A stretch of 64,000 bases of DNA from an uncultured cyanobacterium (GCA_903858015.1 CAIOGZ010000005.1:23521-87520), one strand, 5' to 3'. Positions 1 to 10,451 are shown, numbered from the stretch's first letter. Program-made: numbers and translations. The notes: generated by a model from the sequence alone, not told the origin.

Positions 1-921
1 CCGGCCACCAAGCTGCCCGGGCCTGACCATATTCAGGCGAGGAATGGTGCGGTTCTGGTCGGTCGGCAACTGGCCTATTGGGGCGATGTCGGCCTCGAAG
101 CCTTGCTGGACGCGCTGCTCGCTGCGCTAGCGGAATTGCCCGGCAAAAAACTACCGGGCGCACCGTTTCCGTGCCTCGAGGGTTTGGCTTCGCAAATCCC
201 GCCCGTATCGGAGTATATCGATGCCGATCCGATCACCTATGATAGCTTCAAATCCATATTCAGTTATGGCTTCATGGAAGGACGGGAGCAGAAGACTCAG
301 ATCATTGCCGACTCTGGATTCTCATTCCTGTCCAATATTGGCCTGAAATGCGCTGAAAGCGGCTATATCGCGCAGCTCGCTTGGGCGGCGATTGGCTACG
401 GCGTCGGGGCGATTCCCGGGGTGACGCTGGCAAATCACATCGCTGGGCGGCCACGGCGCACTGTGGCGATTACCGGCGATGCGGCCTTCGCTGAAACATT
501 GAACGCCCTTGGCACGGTGGCGCAGCTCGCTCAGGACGCAATCATCTTCGTGATGGACAATCGTGTTTACGCCGTCGAGCAATGGCTGATCGACCCAAAT
601 GCTTTTTGCCCCGAAAATGCACCGCCCTTTGCCGCGCTGGCCGACGTGCCGCAGGGCCACATCTGGGATTACGTGAAGCTGGCGGAAGGGTTTGGCGGCA
701 AGGGTTATTCGGTCAAGACAAATGCTGAACTTAAACACCTGATGCAGGAATTGAAGAACGGGACAGCGCCGATCAATCAGCTCACCAAAAGGCCAACCTT
801 TACTTTGATAGCCGTTCGACTACCAAAAAACAGCCTGCCTAGCAATGCAACCTGGAAACTGAACTGCCCGGCACTGGCGCCCGAGCAGCCGACTGACGAA
901 CCGAAAGACCGACAACCATAA
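1..921 (+). CDS. Thiamine-diphosphate-dependent decarboxylase family protein, C-terminal part (5' truncated by window edge)
   Basis: Frame open from base 1 (PATKLPGPDHIQARNGAVLVGRQ...) to the stop at 921. TPP-binding core-like GDAAFAETLNALGTVAQLAQDAIIFVMDNRVYAVEQWL (GDG..N-type motif). Confidence 0.75.
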   Translation, partial: PATKLPGPDHIQARNGAVLVGRQLAYWGDVGLEALLDALLAALAELPGKKLPGAPFPCLEGLASQIPPVSEYIDADPITYDSFKSIFSYGFMEGREQKTQIIADSGFSFLSNIGLKCAESGYIAQLAWAAIGYGVGAIPGVTLANHIAGRPRRTVAITGDAAFAETLNALGTVAQLAQDAIIFVMDNRVYAVEQWLIDPNAFCPENAPPFAALADVPQGHIWDYVKLAEGFGGKGYSVKTNAELKHLMQELKNGTAPINQLTKRPTFTLIAVRLPKNSLPSNATWKLNCPALAPEQPTDEPKDRQP

Positions 922-1067
922 TCATCCCAGCTCGCATTGATCGTCTGCCAAGCTCACTTAGGTATCCATTTTCCAATAACCAAGCAGGACCTCCCATCGA
1001 CGTGATTATAGACGGAGCTCCGTCCCAACACCTGCCCCTGGCCAGAGCGCGGCGCTCCAGGCCCGCA

Positions 1068-1484
1068 TCACACAAACCGCCCATACAGCCAGCGCACGAA
1101 GCCACCCAATACCGGCACCGGCCCAAAGGTGGGGCCCACGAAGTCGAAGTAGTCGCGGTGGTCGGTGATTTTGCCGTCGTCGTTGAGCAGCAGGCGGCTG
1201 CAACCGGGGTAGATGAACTCGATCCCCTTGATTTTGAGGCCCATCTCCCATTCGATAAAGGCGCTATTCGCTTCGATCGCTAGGGCAGCGGGTTTGAGGT
1301 AGATGTCGTCGCAGCGCTTGAGCAGGCCCTGCTGGGCGGCGAGGTAGGCGTCGATGCCGTGGTGTTCCTGGGTTGGGTCCTGAAAGTGCACATCTGGGGC
1401 ATAGAGAGCCCGCCACTGCTCCTCGCTGGGGGCGGGGCTGCCGTAGGGCTTGCTGAACAGGGCCCGCAGGGTGGCGGCATCCAT
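1068..1484 (-). CDS. SnoaL/NTF2-like family protein
   Basis: MDAATLRALFSKPYGSPAPSEEQWRALYAPDVHFQDPTQEHHGIDAYLAAQQ... typical of the nuclear transport factor 2-like fold. ATG at 1484. Confidence 0.75.
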   Translation of the reverse strand: MDAATLRALFSKPYGSPAPSEEQWRALYAPDVHFQDPTQEHHGIDAYLAAQQGLLKRCDDIYLKPAALAIEANSAFIEWEMGLKIKGIEFIYPGCSRLLLNDDGKITDHRDYFDFVGPTFGPVPVLGGFVRWLYGRFV

Positions 1485-1600
1485 GGCTGGGCTGGTAGTG
1501 GGCAGACCCATTCCATCGCACGGGGGGACTGTCCACGGGCAGGGCATCGCCCGGGCCGGCAGGCCTGCGGTTGAATCACGGCTCCCGCAGCACCCCGATG

Positions 1601-2167
1601 GCCACCCTGCACCTGACCACGGCGGCCGGCTGCACCCTGGCGATCGGTCGTTACCCCCGCTTCCGCTACAACGCCTCGGGCGGCGGCGGCAGCGGCCTGG
1701 GGGGGGAGCTCGATCCAACCGGTTGGCAGCCGTTGCTGTTCGAGCCGGCCGGCCTAGCCATTCCGCCCCTCAACTGGCGCACCACCCGGGTGGGGGGGTT
1801 GCCGCTGCCGCCAGGGCTCAGCATCAGCCTGCTGCCGCAGCGCCTGGCCGGGCGCTGGCAGCCGGCCAGCGGGGCAGTCGAACTGGCGTTTCTGGCCCGG
1901 TTTCGCTTCGCCTTGGCTGGTATCTACCAGGCGCCGGATTTGATTGTGCAAACCGACCTGGGCACAGGCGCGGTGCAAGGGCAACGCCACAGCGCCAGCG
2001 GCCAGCCGCTTGATGGCGACGGGCGGGGGCTACTGGTGGGCGTCGCCACGGTGCCGCCAACGGGGGAGGGCTGGTTGGATCGGTTTCTGGGACTGCCCGA
2101 GGAGGCTCTGGCCGTGCTGCGCTGTGAGCTGCGGCAGGTTGGCTTCAGGGGCCCAAGCGAGGGGTGA
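1601..2167 (+). CDS. Conserved hypothetical protein
   Basis: ORF with coding-like composition, MATLHLTTAAGCTLAIGRYPRFRYNASGGGG... Confidence 0.6.
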   Translation, partial: ATLHLTTAAGCTLAIGRYPRFRYNASGGGGSGLGGELDPTGWQPLLFEPAGLAIPPLNWRTTRVGGLPLPPGLSISLLPQRLAGRWQPASGAVELAFLARFRFALAGIYQAPDLIVQTDLGTGAVQGQRHSASGQPLDGDGRGLLVGVATVPPTGEGWLDRFLGLPEEALAVLRCELRQVGFRGPSEG

Positions 2168-2855
2168 GCTGTTGCAGCAGGGATGTATTGAGGGCGTTCT
2201 CGCAGCTGAACCAGAGGATCGGCCCAATGCTGCCGCCCAGGCCCCGTTCGGCCGGGCGTCGACAGACCGCATGGCGAGCGCTGCGCCAGCCCTCCAGCTC
2301 CTGGCTACCCCCAAGCAGCTCCAGCAGGCGCCCATCGAGCTGGTCGCGCCGTTGCCACAGGCAGGCCACCAGCTCCTGGGTGTTGCCTTCGCAACTGGGC
2401 CGGAAGGGGAAGACCCGACGCCGCTCGATCGATTGCGCCAGGGTTTCAGAGCTTTGGACCGCCGGCCTGGTGGCCGCCGGCAGCAGGGCGGGCGCCGGGG
2501 TCCCACGGCCTGCGGCCGGGGCCCCTAAGCCTGCGGCCGGCGCAGCGAGGCCTGCGGCAGGCGCCGCGAGATATGCGGCCGGTGCGGCGAATCCTGGAGC
2601 CGGGGCCGCCGTGGTTTGGGCCAGGAAGCTGGGGTCCAGGGCGAGGCCAGCTGCTGCTGCGCCGCAGAGGGCGCCACCGACCAGGGCGCTGCCCAGCAAG
2701 CCAGCGGCGGCATGGCGAACGCTTTGGGGCAAGGGGCTCGCCGCCGGAGCTGGGGCTGGAGCTGGGGCTGGAGCTGGGGTCGTGGCTGTGGAGGCTGCGC
2801 TGGCCCCTCCACCCGGCTGGCCGCAGCGAAGAACAGGTTCAGGCTGGATCGGCAA
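2145..2855 (-). CDS. Ala/Pro-repeat protein with LprI-like (lysozyme inhibitor) C-terminus
   Basis: Low-complexity AAPAAGLAAPAAGLGAPAAGRG and PAPAPAPAPAPA tracts. C-terminus VQSSETLAQSIERRRVFPFRPSCEGNTQELVACLWQRRDQLDGRLLELL resembles LprI/DUF1311. Confidence 0.5.
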   Translation of the reverse strand: MPIQPEPVLRCGQPGGGASAASTATTPAPAPAPAPAPAASPLPQSVRHAAAGLLGSALVGGALCGAAAAGLALDPSFLAQTTAAPAPGFAAPAAYLAAPAAGLAAPAAGLGAPAAGRGTPAPALLPAATRPAVQSSETLAQSIERRRVFPFRPSCEGNTQELVACLWQRRDQLDGRLLELLGGSQELEGWRSARHAVCRRPAERGLGGSIGPILWFSCENALNTSLLQQLTPRLGP

Positions 2856-3103
2856 GGCGCTAGCAACAGCTGGGGCGATTCTTGCACCTGCGCTGTAGGG
2901 GCAATGGCGGCTAGTCCTACAGGGCTTCGCGCAGCGGCCATCGTGGCCTGTTCCAGGTCAGCAGCGCCTTGGGCATCGGCTGCTCCTTGGGCATCGGCTG
3001 CTCCTTTGTGGTGGACCTGCCCGCCCGGCGCGGCAAGATCGCGCCCTCCGCCTACGCAGCTCAACTCCACCGCTAGCAAATCAGCAGGCGACTGACCGGC
3101 GCG

Positions 3104-3634
3104 ATGGCCAGCATTGGAACTCCAACGCAGCGGGGCTGCTCCGGTGCTGTTGCCGGCGATCGCGAGGCCATCACCCGGCTGATCCAGCTCCAGGGCGATG
3201 ACCCGGCAGCGCTGATCGAGGTGCTGCATCAGCTGCAACAGATCGAGGGCTACCTGGCGGCCAGGAGCCTGCATCAGGTGGCCCGCCAGCTGCGGTTGCC
3301 CCTGAGCCGGGTGTATGGCGTCGCGAGTTTCTATCACCTGTTTCGCCGCACCCCGCCCCCTGTCCATTGCTGCGCGGTCTGCCTGGGCACCGCCTGTTTT
3401 GTGAATGGGGCCCTGGAGCTGCTGGCGGTCCTGGAGCTGCGCTTGGCCCAGCAAGCCAGGGCGGGCGGTTGGGTCTTGGAGCGCATGGGTTGCCTCGGGG
3501 CCTGCGGCTCCGGCCCAGTGCTGCGGCTCGATCAGGGCCTGGCGATCCGGGTGCGCCTGGCTCCTGCCCCCAAGCTCGACGCCCAGCTGGAGGCGATCGG
3601 CCTGCCGCCGCTTGGCAGGGCAACCGCCCGATGA
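3104..3634 (+). CDS. hoxE: Bidirectional [NiFe] hydrogenase diaphorase subunit HoxE
   Basis: NuoE-like 2Fe-2S protein (LIEVLHQLQQIEGYLAARSLHQVARQLRLPLSRVYGVASFYHLFRRTPP..C...C..C.GACGSGPV) directly upstream of hoxF. Confidence 0.93.
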   Translation: MASIGTPTQRGCSGAVAGDREAITRLIQLQGDDPAALIEVLHQLQQIEGYLAARSLHQVARQLRLPLSRVYGVASFYHLFRRTPPPVHCCAVCLGTACFVNGALELLAVLELRLAQQARAGGWVLERMGCLGACGSGPVLRLDQGLAIRVRLAPAPKLDAQLEAIGLPPLGRATAR

Positions 3635-5358
3635 GCAAGCCCGCCCCAGCACGGCTGCGCTGTTGCGATGCCAGCGCCTGCCGCAACGCCGGGGGCCTCG
3701 CCCTGCGCCAGGCGCTGCTGGCGGCGCGGGCGGCGGCGGGCCTGCAACCCACCAGCCTGGCGATTGGCGCGGTGGGCTGTCTGCGGCTCTGTGGCCGCGG
3801 GCCGTTGGTTGCAGCGGATGGCCCCGGGGGCAGCCGCCTCTGGGGGGGCCTGTCTCCAGAGCAAGCCGCCCTGCTGGTGGCGGCGGCTTGGGTCGATGCG
3901 GATCCGCCCCTAGCGCTCGCGTCCCCCCAAGCCTCCCCGCCAGCCTCCCCCCCAACCCCCGTCCCGCCGGCCAGCGCCCCCCTCGCCTCCAGCAGCGATC
4001 CCCTGGCGTCCTATCGCCTCGACTTAAGCCATCCCTTCTTCTCGCTGCAGCAGCCCGTGGTGTTGGAGCACTGCGGCCTGATCGACCCCGATTGCCTCGA
4101 CCAAGCCCTCGCCCATGGCGCCTACAGCCAGTTGCGACGCTGCGTGCGGCAGCTCACGCCCGAGGCCGTGCGCCAGGAGGTGCGGCGCAGCGGCTTGCGG
4201 GGGCGGGGCGGCGCCGGCTACCCCACCGGCCTCAAGTGGGACACGGTGGCGCTGCAACCCCCCGGCCCCCGCCTGGTGGTGGCCAATGGCGATGAGGGCG
4301 ACCCCGGGGCGTTCATGGATCGCACCGTGCTCGAAAGCGATCCGCACCGGCTGTTGGAGGGCCTGGCCATCGCCGCCTGGGCGGTGGGGGCCGAGCGCGG
4401 CTACGTGTATGTGCGGGCCGAGTATCCGCTGGCGATCGCGCGGCTGCGGCGCGCCCTCGACCAAATCAGCCAGCGGGGGGGCTTTGGTGTGGCCTTCACC
4501 GGCACGCCATGGCCGCTGCGGCTGGAGCTGCGGGTGGGGGCCGGCGCCTACGTCTGCGGCGAGGAAACGGCCCTGCTGCAATCGATCGAGGGCGGCCGGG
4601 GCACGCCTCGGCCCCGGCCGCCCTACCCGGCCCAGCGGGGGCTGGGGGGCGCACCCACCTTGATCAATAACGTCGAGACCCTGGCGGCGATCCCGCCGAT
4701 CCTGCGCCAGGGCGGCGATTGGTATGCGGCGATTGGCGCCGGTAACCAAGCCAGCGCCGATAAGCCGGCCAGCGGCGCAACAACCGCAACACTTGGCAGC
4801 CGTGGCACCAAGGTGTTCTCCCTCTCCGGTGCCGTGGTGCATACCGGGGTCGTGGAGGTGCCGCTGGGCATGCCGCTGCGCACGGTGGTCGAAACCATGG
4901 GCGGCGGCGTGGTCGGCGGCGCCCCGGTCAAGGCGGTGCAAACCGGCGGACCCTCCGGTGGCTGTATTCCCGCCGCCCTGCTCGACACAGCCCTCGATTA
5001 CGAAGCGATGGCCAGCCTTGGTTCGATGCTCGGATCCGGCGGCATGGTGGTGCTCGGCCCCCACACCGCCATGCCGGAGCTGGCCCGCTACTTCATGGGC
5101 TTCTGCGTTGAGGAGAGCTGCGGCAAGTGCCTCCCCTGTCGGGCCGGCACCGTGCAGCTGGCCGCCCTGCTCGATCGCTTCGTGGCGGGGCAAGCCGAGG
5201 CGGCCGACCTGGATCGGCTCGAAGCACTCTGCGCCATGGTCAAGGCCACCAGCCTCTGCGGCCTGGGCCAATCGGCCCCCAATCCGGTGCTCGCCACCCT
5301 GCGCCATTTCCGGCCGGAGTATCTGGCGGCCTGCCGGGAGGAGCCGCGATGGGCGTGA
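3631..5358 (+). CDS. hoxF: Bidirectional [NiFe] hydrogenase diaphorase subunit HoxF
   Basis: NuoF-like: SGLRGRGGAGYPTGLKWDTV, NGDEGDPGAFMDR, GAGAYVCGEETALLQSIEG, FCVEESCGKCLPCRAGT. ATG at 3631 overlaps the hoxE stop. Confidence 0.95.
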   Translation: MSKPAPARLRCCDASACRNAGGLALRQALLAARAAAGLQPTSLAIGAVGCLRLCGRGPLVAADGPGGSRLWGGLSPEQAALLVAAAWVDADPPLALASPQASPPASPPTPVPPASAPLASSSDPLASYRLDLSHPFFSLQQPVVLEHCGLIDPDCLDQALAHGAYSQLRRCVRQLTPEAVRQEVRRSGLRGRGGAGYPTGLKWDTVALQPPGPRLVVANGDEGDPGAFMDRTVLESDPHRLLEGLAIAAWAVGAERGYVYVRAEYPLAIARLRRALDQISQRGGFGVAFTGTPWPLRLELRVGAGAYVCGEETALLQSIEGGRGTPRPRPPYPAQRGLGGAPTLINNVETLAAIPPILRQGGDWYAAIGAGNQASADKPASGATTATLGSRGTKVFSLSGAVVHTGVVEVPLGMPLRTVVETMGGGVVGGAPVKAVQTGGPSGGCIPAALLDTALDYEAMASLGSMLGSGGMVVLGPHTAMPELARYFMGFCVEESCGKCLPCRAGTVQLAALLDRFVAGQAEAADLDRLEALCAMVKATSLCGLGQSAPNPVLATLRHFRPEYLAACREEPRWA

Positions 5359-6083
5359 TCACGCTCAGCGTCAACGGGGCGGCGGTGGCGGTGCCGAGCG
5401 GCGCCACCTTGCTGGCGGCCTGCCGCAGCGCCGGCATCGCCCTCCCCACCCTTTGCTATCTCGAAGGCCTCAGCCCCGTTGGCGCCTGTCGCCTTTGCCT
5501 GGTGGAGCTGGAGGGGGCGGGCCGGCCCCTGGCCGCCTGCGTCAGCGAGGCGGCCGAGGGGATGGTGCTGCGCACCGACACCCCCCAGCTGGTCAACTTC
5601 CGCCGCATGGGCGTGGAGTTGTTCTTCGCCGAAGGCAACCACGTCTGTGCCATCTGCGTGGCCAACGGCTGCTGCGAACTTCAAGATGTGGCCGTGGCCG
5701 TGGGCATGGACCACTCCCGTTTCCCCTACCGCTATCCCCAGCGCAGCGTCGACGCCTCCCACCCCCTCTTCAGCCTCGACCCCAACCGCTGCATCCTCTG
5801 CACCCGCTGCGTGCGGGCCTGCGATGAACTTGAGGGCGCCCACGTTTGGGATGTGGCCGAGCGCGGCAGCCACTGCCGGATCGTGGCCGGCCTCGACCAA
5901 CCCTGGGCTGAAGTGGAGGCCTGCACCTCCTGCGGCCAGTGCGTCGATGCCTGCCCCACCGGCGCCCTGTTCCGCAAGGACGACACCAATGTCACCAGCC
6001 ATCCCCAGCGCCAGCGGGCGGCGCTGCTCCAGGAGGCCCGCCAGCGCCACAGCTGGCGGAACCAGGGGCCGCCGCCGCCATGA
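5349..6083 (+). CDS. hoxU: Bidirectional [NiFe] hydrogenase diaphorase subunit HoxU
   Basis: N-terminal 2Fe-2S domain ([28 protein letters not shown]) and ferredoxin-type clusters ([27 protein letters not shown]). Confidence 0.95.
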   Translation: MGVITLSVNGAAVAVPSGATLLAACRSAGIALPTLCYLEGLSPVGACRLCLVELEGAGRPLAACVSEAAEGMVLRTDTPQLVNFRRMGVELFFAEGNHVCAICVANGCCELQDVAVAVGMDHSRFPYRYPQRSVDASHPLFSLDPNRCILCTRCVRACDELEGAHVWDVAERGSHCRIVAGLDQPWAEVEACTSCGQCVDACPTGALFRKDDTNVTSHPQRQRAALLQEARQRHSWRNQGPPPP

Positions 6084-6712
6084 GCCACTCCCCGCCGCTG
6101 CCGCAGGCCAGCTGGTCGCCGCCCCCCCCTGGCGATGGCAGCCCAAAACTCCGCCTCGCCACCGTTTGGCTGGCCGGCTGCTCCGGCTGCCACATGGCGT
6201 TCCTCGATCTCGACGAAGAGCTGTTTGAGCTCGCCAAACGGGTGGACATCGTTTATTCGCCCCTGGCCAGCGATGTGAAGGTGTACCCAGAGGCGGTGGA
6301 TGTGGCCCTGGTCGAAGGTGCGGTCGCCAACAGCGACAACCTGGCCCTGGCCCGCAGCCTGCGCCGCCGCACGGGGTTGGTGGTGTCCTTCGGCGATTGC
6401 GCCATCAGCGCCAATGTGCCCGGCCTCCGCAACCTGCTCGGCGCCCCCGGCGCCGGCAGCGGCGGCAGTGCCGCGGCGGTGTTGGAGCGGGGCTACGTCG
6501 AACTCGCCGATAGCCAACCGGGCTATCCCAGGGCGCCCGGGATCCTGCCGGAGTTGCTGGAGCGGGTCCTGCCGCTGCATGCGGTGATCCCGGTGGATCT
6601 GTGGCTGCCGGGCTGCCCGCCGCCGGCGCCGCGCATCCTGGCGTTGCTGCAGGCCCTGCTGCGGGGCGAGCGCCCCGTGCAGCTGGGCGCCGCAGAGCTG
6701 CAGTTCGGATGA
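6080..6712 (+). CDS. hoxY: [NiFe] hydrogenase small subunit HoxY
   Basis: [19 protein letters not shown]...[15 protein letters not shown] overlap with hoxU. Confidence 0.95.
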   Translation: MSHSPPLPQASWSPPPPGDGSPKLRLATVWLAGCSGCHMAFLDLDEELFELAKRVDIVYSPLASDVKVYPEAVDVALVEGAVANSDNLALARSLRRRTGLVVSFGDCAISANVPGLRNLLGAPGAGSGGSAAAVLERGYVELADSQPGYPRAPGILPELLERVLPLHAVIPVDLWLPGCPPPAPRILALLQALLRGERPVQLGAAELQFG

Positions 6713-6719
6713 ACAGCCG

Positions 6720-8231
6720 ATGAGCCGCACCGTTGTGATCGATCCGGTCACCCGCCTGGAAGGTCACGCCCGCATCACCCTGCAGCTCGATGCCGACGGC
6801 CACCTGGTGGAGGCCCGCTTCCACGTTGTCGAATACCGGGGCTTTGAGAAGTTCTGTGAGGGCCGCCCCTTCACCGAAATGGCGGCGATCACGGCCCGGA
6901 TTTGTGGTATTTGTCCGGTCAGTCACCTGCTGGCGGCAGCCAAGACCGGCGACAAGTTGCTGGCGGTGCGCATTCCGCCAGCGGCGGCAAAGCTGCGGCG
7001 GCTGCTCAACCTGGCCCAGATCAGCCAGAGCCACGCCCTCTCGTTTTTCCATCTCAGCAGCCCCGACTTCCTCCTGGGTTGGGATAGCGATCCGGCCAAG
7101 CGCAACCTGTTCGGCCTGATGGCGACCGATCCGGATCTGGCCCGCGCTGGCATCCGCCTGCGCCAATTCGGCCAGCAGATCATCGAGTTACTGGGCGGCC
7201 GCAAAATCCACAGCACCTGGGCCGTGCCCGGCGGTGTGCGCAGCCCCCTGGCCCCGGCGGCAAAAATCTGGATCCAGGAGCGCCTGCCCGAGGCGAAGGC
7301 CACGGTCAGCCTGGCCTTGGGAATCTATAAACGCTTGCTGGATGGGCCCCTGCAGCGGGAGCAGCGCAGCTTTGGCAATTTCCCCAGCCTGTTCATGGGC
7401 CTGGTCGGACCAGAGGGCCACTGGGAGCACCTGGAGGGTTGGGATGGGGGCGAGGCCCGCGGACCGGGGGGCGCCGGCGGATCCGGAGCTGCCGGCGGGC
7501 ATGGTGGTCTGCGGATCCGCGCCGCCGATGGCAGCCTGGTGGCCGATGGCCTGCGGGAAGACGACTACGCCAGCTTCCTGGCTGAGGCGGTGGAGCCCTG
7601 GAGCTATCTGAAGTTCCCCTATTACCGCTCCCTTGGTTACCCGGAGGGCATCTACCGGGTGGGGCCCCTGGCCCGGCTCAACGTCTGCGACCGGATCGGC
7701 AGCCCCTGGGCCGATGCCGAACTGGTCGAACTGCGCCAGCGTTGCGGCCCCGTTGCCACCTCCTCCTTCGCCTACCACCACGCCCGCCTGGTCGAAATCG
7801 TGGCCTGCCTGGAGGGCATCGAGCTGCTGCTGCAAGATCCGGAATTGGAAGATCCCCACGTCCGGGCCCGGGCGTCGCTGAACCGGCGCGAAGCGGTGGG
7901 GGTAAGCGAAGCACCGCGGGGCACCCTCTTTCACCACTACCGGGTCGATGACAACGGCCTGATCACCCGCGTCAACCTGATCATCGCCACCGGCCAGAAC
8001 AACCTGGCGATGAACCGCACCGTGCTCCAAATCGCCCGGGAGTTCATCCCCGATCCCGTGCCGGCGGGCATGGAGATCCCCGAGCCCCTGCTCAACCGCC
8101 TTGAGGCGGGCATCCGCTGCTTCGACCCCTGCCTCTCCTGCTCCACCCATGCGGCAGGATCCATGCCTCTTGATCTGGAGTTGCTGGCGGCCGATGGCAC
8201 GCTGCTGGCCCAGCGGCGGCGTGGAGCCTGA
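6720..8231 (+). CDS. hoxH: [NiFe] hydrogenase large subunit HoxH
   Basis: [10 protein letters not shown] and C-terminal [10 protein letters not shown] NiFe ligand motifs, followed by a C-terminal extension typical of endoproteolytic maturation. Confidence 0.96.
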   Translation: MSRTVVIDPVTRLEGHARITLQLDADGHLVEARFHVVEYRGFEKFCEGRPFTEMAAITARICGICPVSHLLAAAKTGDKLLAVRIPPAAAKLRRLLNLAQISQSHALSFFHLSSPDFLLGWDSDPAKRNLFGLMATDPDLARAGIRLRQFGQQIIELLGGRKIHSTWAVPGGVRSPLAPAAKIWIQERLPEAKATVSLALGIYKRLLDGPLQREQRSFGNFPSLFMGLVGPEGHWEHLEGWDGGEARGPGGAGGSGAAGGHGGLRIRAADGSLVADGLREDDYASFLAEAVEPWSYLKFPYYRSLGYPEGIYRVGPLARLNVCDRIGSPWADAELVELRQRCGPVATSSFAYHHARLVEIVACLEGIELLLQDPELEDPHVRARASLNRREAVGVSEAPRGTLFHHYRVDDNGLITRVNLIIATGQNNLAMNRTVLQIAREFIPDPVPAGMEIPEPLLNRLEAGIRCFDPCLSCSTHAAGSMPLDLELLAADGTLLAQRRRGA

Positions 8232-8238
8232 TCGCGGC

Positions 8239-8823
8239 ATGGCACCGAGCTCCCTGTTGATCGGGCTCGGCAACCCCCTGCGCGGCGATGACGGCGTGGG
8301 CCCCTGGCTGGTGCAGAAGCTGGAGGCCGGGGCGGCCAGCTGGCTGCGGATCAAGGTGGTGGATCAGTTGCTGCCGGAACTGGCGGCCGAGCTGGCAGAG
8401 GTGGAGCGGCTGCTGTTGGTGGATGCCTGGCGAGCCCCGAACGCTGCGGTGGCCCAGCTACGGGCGTTCGACACAGCAACCGGGCCGAATGGGGTTCCAG
8501 CCAGCACAAAGGCAGCCAACGACCCAGCCAGGGCAGCATGGGATAGCAGCCACCGTTTGGGGCCCAGCGAGCTACTGGCCCTAGCGGCAACGTTGTACGG
8601 CCACGCCCCCCAGGCCGATCAACTGCTCATCCCTGCCTTTCACTTCGACAGCGTTGGCCTGGCCCTGGGTCCGATCGGCTTTTCCCAGGGCCTGCGCCGC
8701 CAGCTGCCCCAGGCCCAGCACCTGCTAGCCCAATGGCTGGGCCAGGGTGCCATGGCTTCGATACGGTGCCCTATCTGCCCACGTGGATACCCCGAATCGA
8801 ATCGAGCAATCCGAAGACCTTAA
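8239..8823 (+). CDS. hoxW: Hydrogenase maturation endopeptidase HoxW
   Basis: HycI/HyaD-type LLIGLGNPLRGDDGVGPWLVQKL at N-terminus; located directly after hoxH. Confidence 0.9.
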   Translation: MAPSSLLIGLGNPLRGDDGVGPWLVQKLEAGAASWLRIKVVDQLLPELAAELAEVERLLLVDAWRAPNAAVAQLRAFDTATGPNGVPASTKAANDPARAAWDSSHRLGPSELLALAATLYGHAPQADQLLIPAFHFDSVGLALGPIGFSQGLRRQLPQAQHLLAQWLGQGAMASIRCPICPRGYPESNRAIRRP

Positions 8824-8962
8824 GCAACCAGATCGTGACAACAACAACGACAACCCCATTAAGTATTCCCTTGATTTTTCCATCCATGGGGATGTAGTTG
8901 TTAACCAGCCACAGCAGTACGCCAACAACGATCAAGGTGAGCGCAAGGGAAATCAAGTCCAT
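8771..8962 (-). CDS. Small membrane protein, Thivi_2564-like family
   Basis: 63 aa MDLISLALTLIVVGVLLWLVNNYIPMDGKIKGILNGVVVVVVTIWLLKVFG; matches the characteristic pattern of this two-TM family. Confidence 0.75.
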   Translation of the reverse strand: MDLISLALTLIVVGVLLWLVNNYIPMDGKIKGILNGVVVVVVTIWLLKVFGLLDSIRGIHVGR

Positions 8963-9015
8963 GATTTGGTCTCCTGAAGTTGCGGGGGTTCGGGGTAGAA
9001 AACAAAGCGTTCACT

Positions 9016-9537
9016 TCAGGCTGCTGGATCCAGAGTCGGCTCAGAATCCGCTTGCAAGGACTGCTGCGAACCCTGTTGAACATGCTTGGCATAGCGCACT
9101 AACAGGCAACCAAGCCTGAACAATTCGGCTTGACTACAAATCAATTCACAGGCTCCTGCACCAGCCCTTAGGCGGTTGGTGCCATAGCTGGGACGCTGGT
9201 CTTCGTCGACCAGTAAATCCTGCGGCAGGGATACATCGTCAAGCCGCAAGCTTTCGAGACCCACCGAAGCACGGCCAGGGTTGCCCTCCTGGTCCGGAGC
9301 CAACGGCAACGTTGCGTCCAGGCTGCGATGCACCGCCTCGATCACTTGCTCTAGCTGCATATTGCAATGATATAGCAGGCCGCAAAGGTCGATCAAATGC
9401 TTGTCAGACAACAAGGCTTGCTGGGCTTGCGAATGGTCGATCTCCACAGTTTTCGGCCGCTTTAGCAGCTTCTGGGCCTGCGTAGTCCGACGCAAATGGG
9501 ACCATGCCGCCAAGGAAGATGAGGATCTGTTCAGCAT
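9016..9537 (-). CDS. Conserved hypothetical protein
   Basis: 173 aa ORF, coding-like composition, no recognised domain. Confidence 0.55.
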   Translation of the reverse strand: MLNRSSSSLAAWSHLRRTTQAQKLLKRPKTVEIDHSQAQQALLSDKHLIDLCGLLYHCNMQLEQVIEAVHRSLDATLPLAPDQEGNPGRASVGLESLRLDDVSLPQDLLVDEDQRPSYGTNRLRAGAGACELICSQAELFRLGCLLVRYAKHVQQGSQQSLQADSEPTLDPAA

Positions 9538-9671
9538 TGGCTGGATATTGGGAACTATTGGACCTCATCATCTTGATCTGATTGGGTTGGCTCGTTGTCG
9601 TTGCTGCGCCTTCCGTTCAGATCTGCTGTGAATTTGCCTGTAGCATCGGGTTCGTACCGGAAACAGGTGCT

Positions 9672-9899
9672 TCAGCTAGCGATCTCACGCTTAAGATGAT
9701 AATAGAGCTGTTGTGGATCCTTGTATTGACGTGGCAGGCACTGATGCAGGGTGGTTAACCTATGCCAGCAAACACTCCGTTGGATCTGATTGATTGTTTT
9801 AGCCTCACGAATTAAAATACGAAGGGCTTTGCAATAGAGGGGGTAGTTTGCTTCCAGTTCCCCGATCGTGAGCTTGGTGGTGAAGGTTGCCTGGGCCAT
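9672..9899 (-). CDS. Small paralogous family protein (LTIGELEANYPLYCKALR type), copy A
   Basis: MAQATFTTKLTIGELEANYPLYCKALRILIREAKTINQIQRSVCWHRLTTLHQCLPRQYKDPQQLYYHLKREIAS; clearly related to 12537..12779 and 32010..32255. Confidence 0.75.
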   Translation of the reverse strand: MAQATFTTKLTIGELEANYPLYCKALRILIREAKTINQIQRSVCWHRLTTLHQCLPRQYKDPQQLYYHLKREIAS

Positions 9900-10139
9900 G
9901 GCAGCACATGCTGGAGTGCTCCTAAGTTTCGAATGGCCGCAGGCTGGATCGATGCCCCCCTTTGGGGGCAATCTGTTGCAGAGCTGAACCAGTGCAGGGC
10001 TGAACCACCAGGATGTCGCAGCACAATGCAGCCGCTACTCAGCCTGGGGTTCTGTGTTGATCTGGGGCTGTTCCGCTTGGTTCTGGCATCCAGAGACGCG
10101 AACAGCCACGAGAAGAACGAAGTGCCAGCAAGCAATCCG

Positions 10140-10358
10140 TCAGTCGTCGTAGACGCGGCAGTTGACATCCGAGGGATTGAGATCGCAGAAGACCTCGAAG
10201 GGGCTAGGTGCGTCGACCTCCTCGGGGTGGCGTTGCTGGAAGGCCTCCAATTCACTGATCTGCTGTTCAAGCTTTCGAGCCGTGGCCTGATCACCCTTGG
10301 TTTGCGCTTCGCCAAGCGCGGAACGATAGGCTTCGATCTGGGCTTGGATGCTGGCCAT
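10140..10358 (-). CDS. CP12-like protein (C-terminal Cys pair only)
   Basis: MASIQAQIEAYRSALGEAQ...HPEEVDAPSPFEVFCDLNPSDVNCRVYDD; the C-terminal CDxNPxxxxCRVYDD is the CP12 GAPDH-binding signature. Confidence 0.8.
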   Translation of the reverse strand: MASIQAQIEAYRSALGEAQTKGDQATARKLEQQISELEAFQQRHPEEVDAPSPFEVFCDLNPSDVNCRVYDD

Positions 10359-10451
10359 GGGCAGGGTTTCCTGGTTCGGATCACACGGGCTGCATTCTTG
10401 CGCAGCGGCAGGGCGGCTGGCTATCCCCATTCGGGAACAGTGGCCGGCCGC

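Noticed and set aside
2525-3955. 476-aa minus-strand ORF over hoxE/hoxF
   Set aside because: Antisense shadow of the well-supported hox genes in GC-rich DNA; repetitive composition, no domain.
4024-5307. 427-aa minus-strand ORF over hoxF
   Set aside because: His/Gly/Ala-rich antisense shadow ORF; hoxF on the opposite strand is certain.
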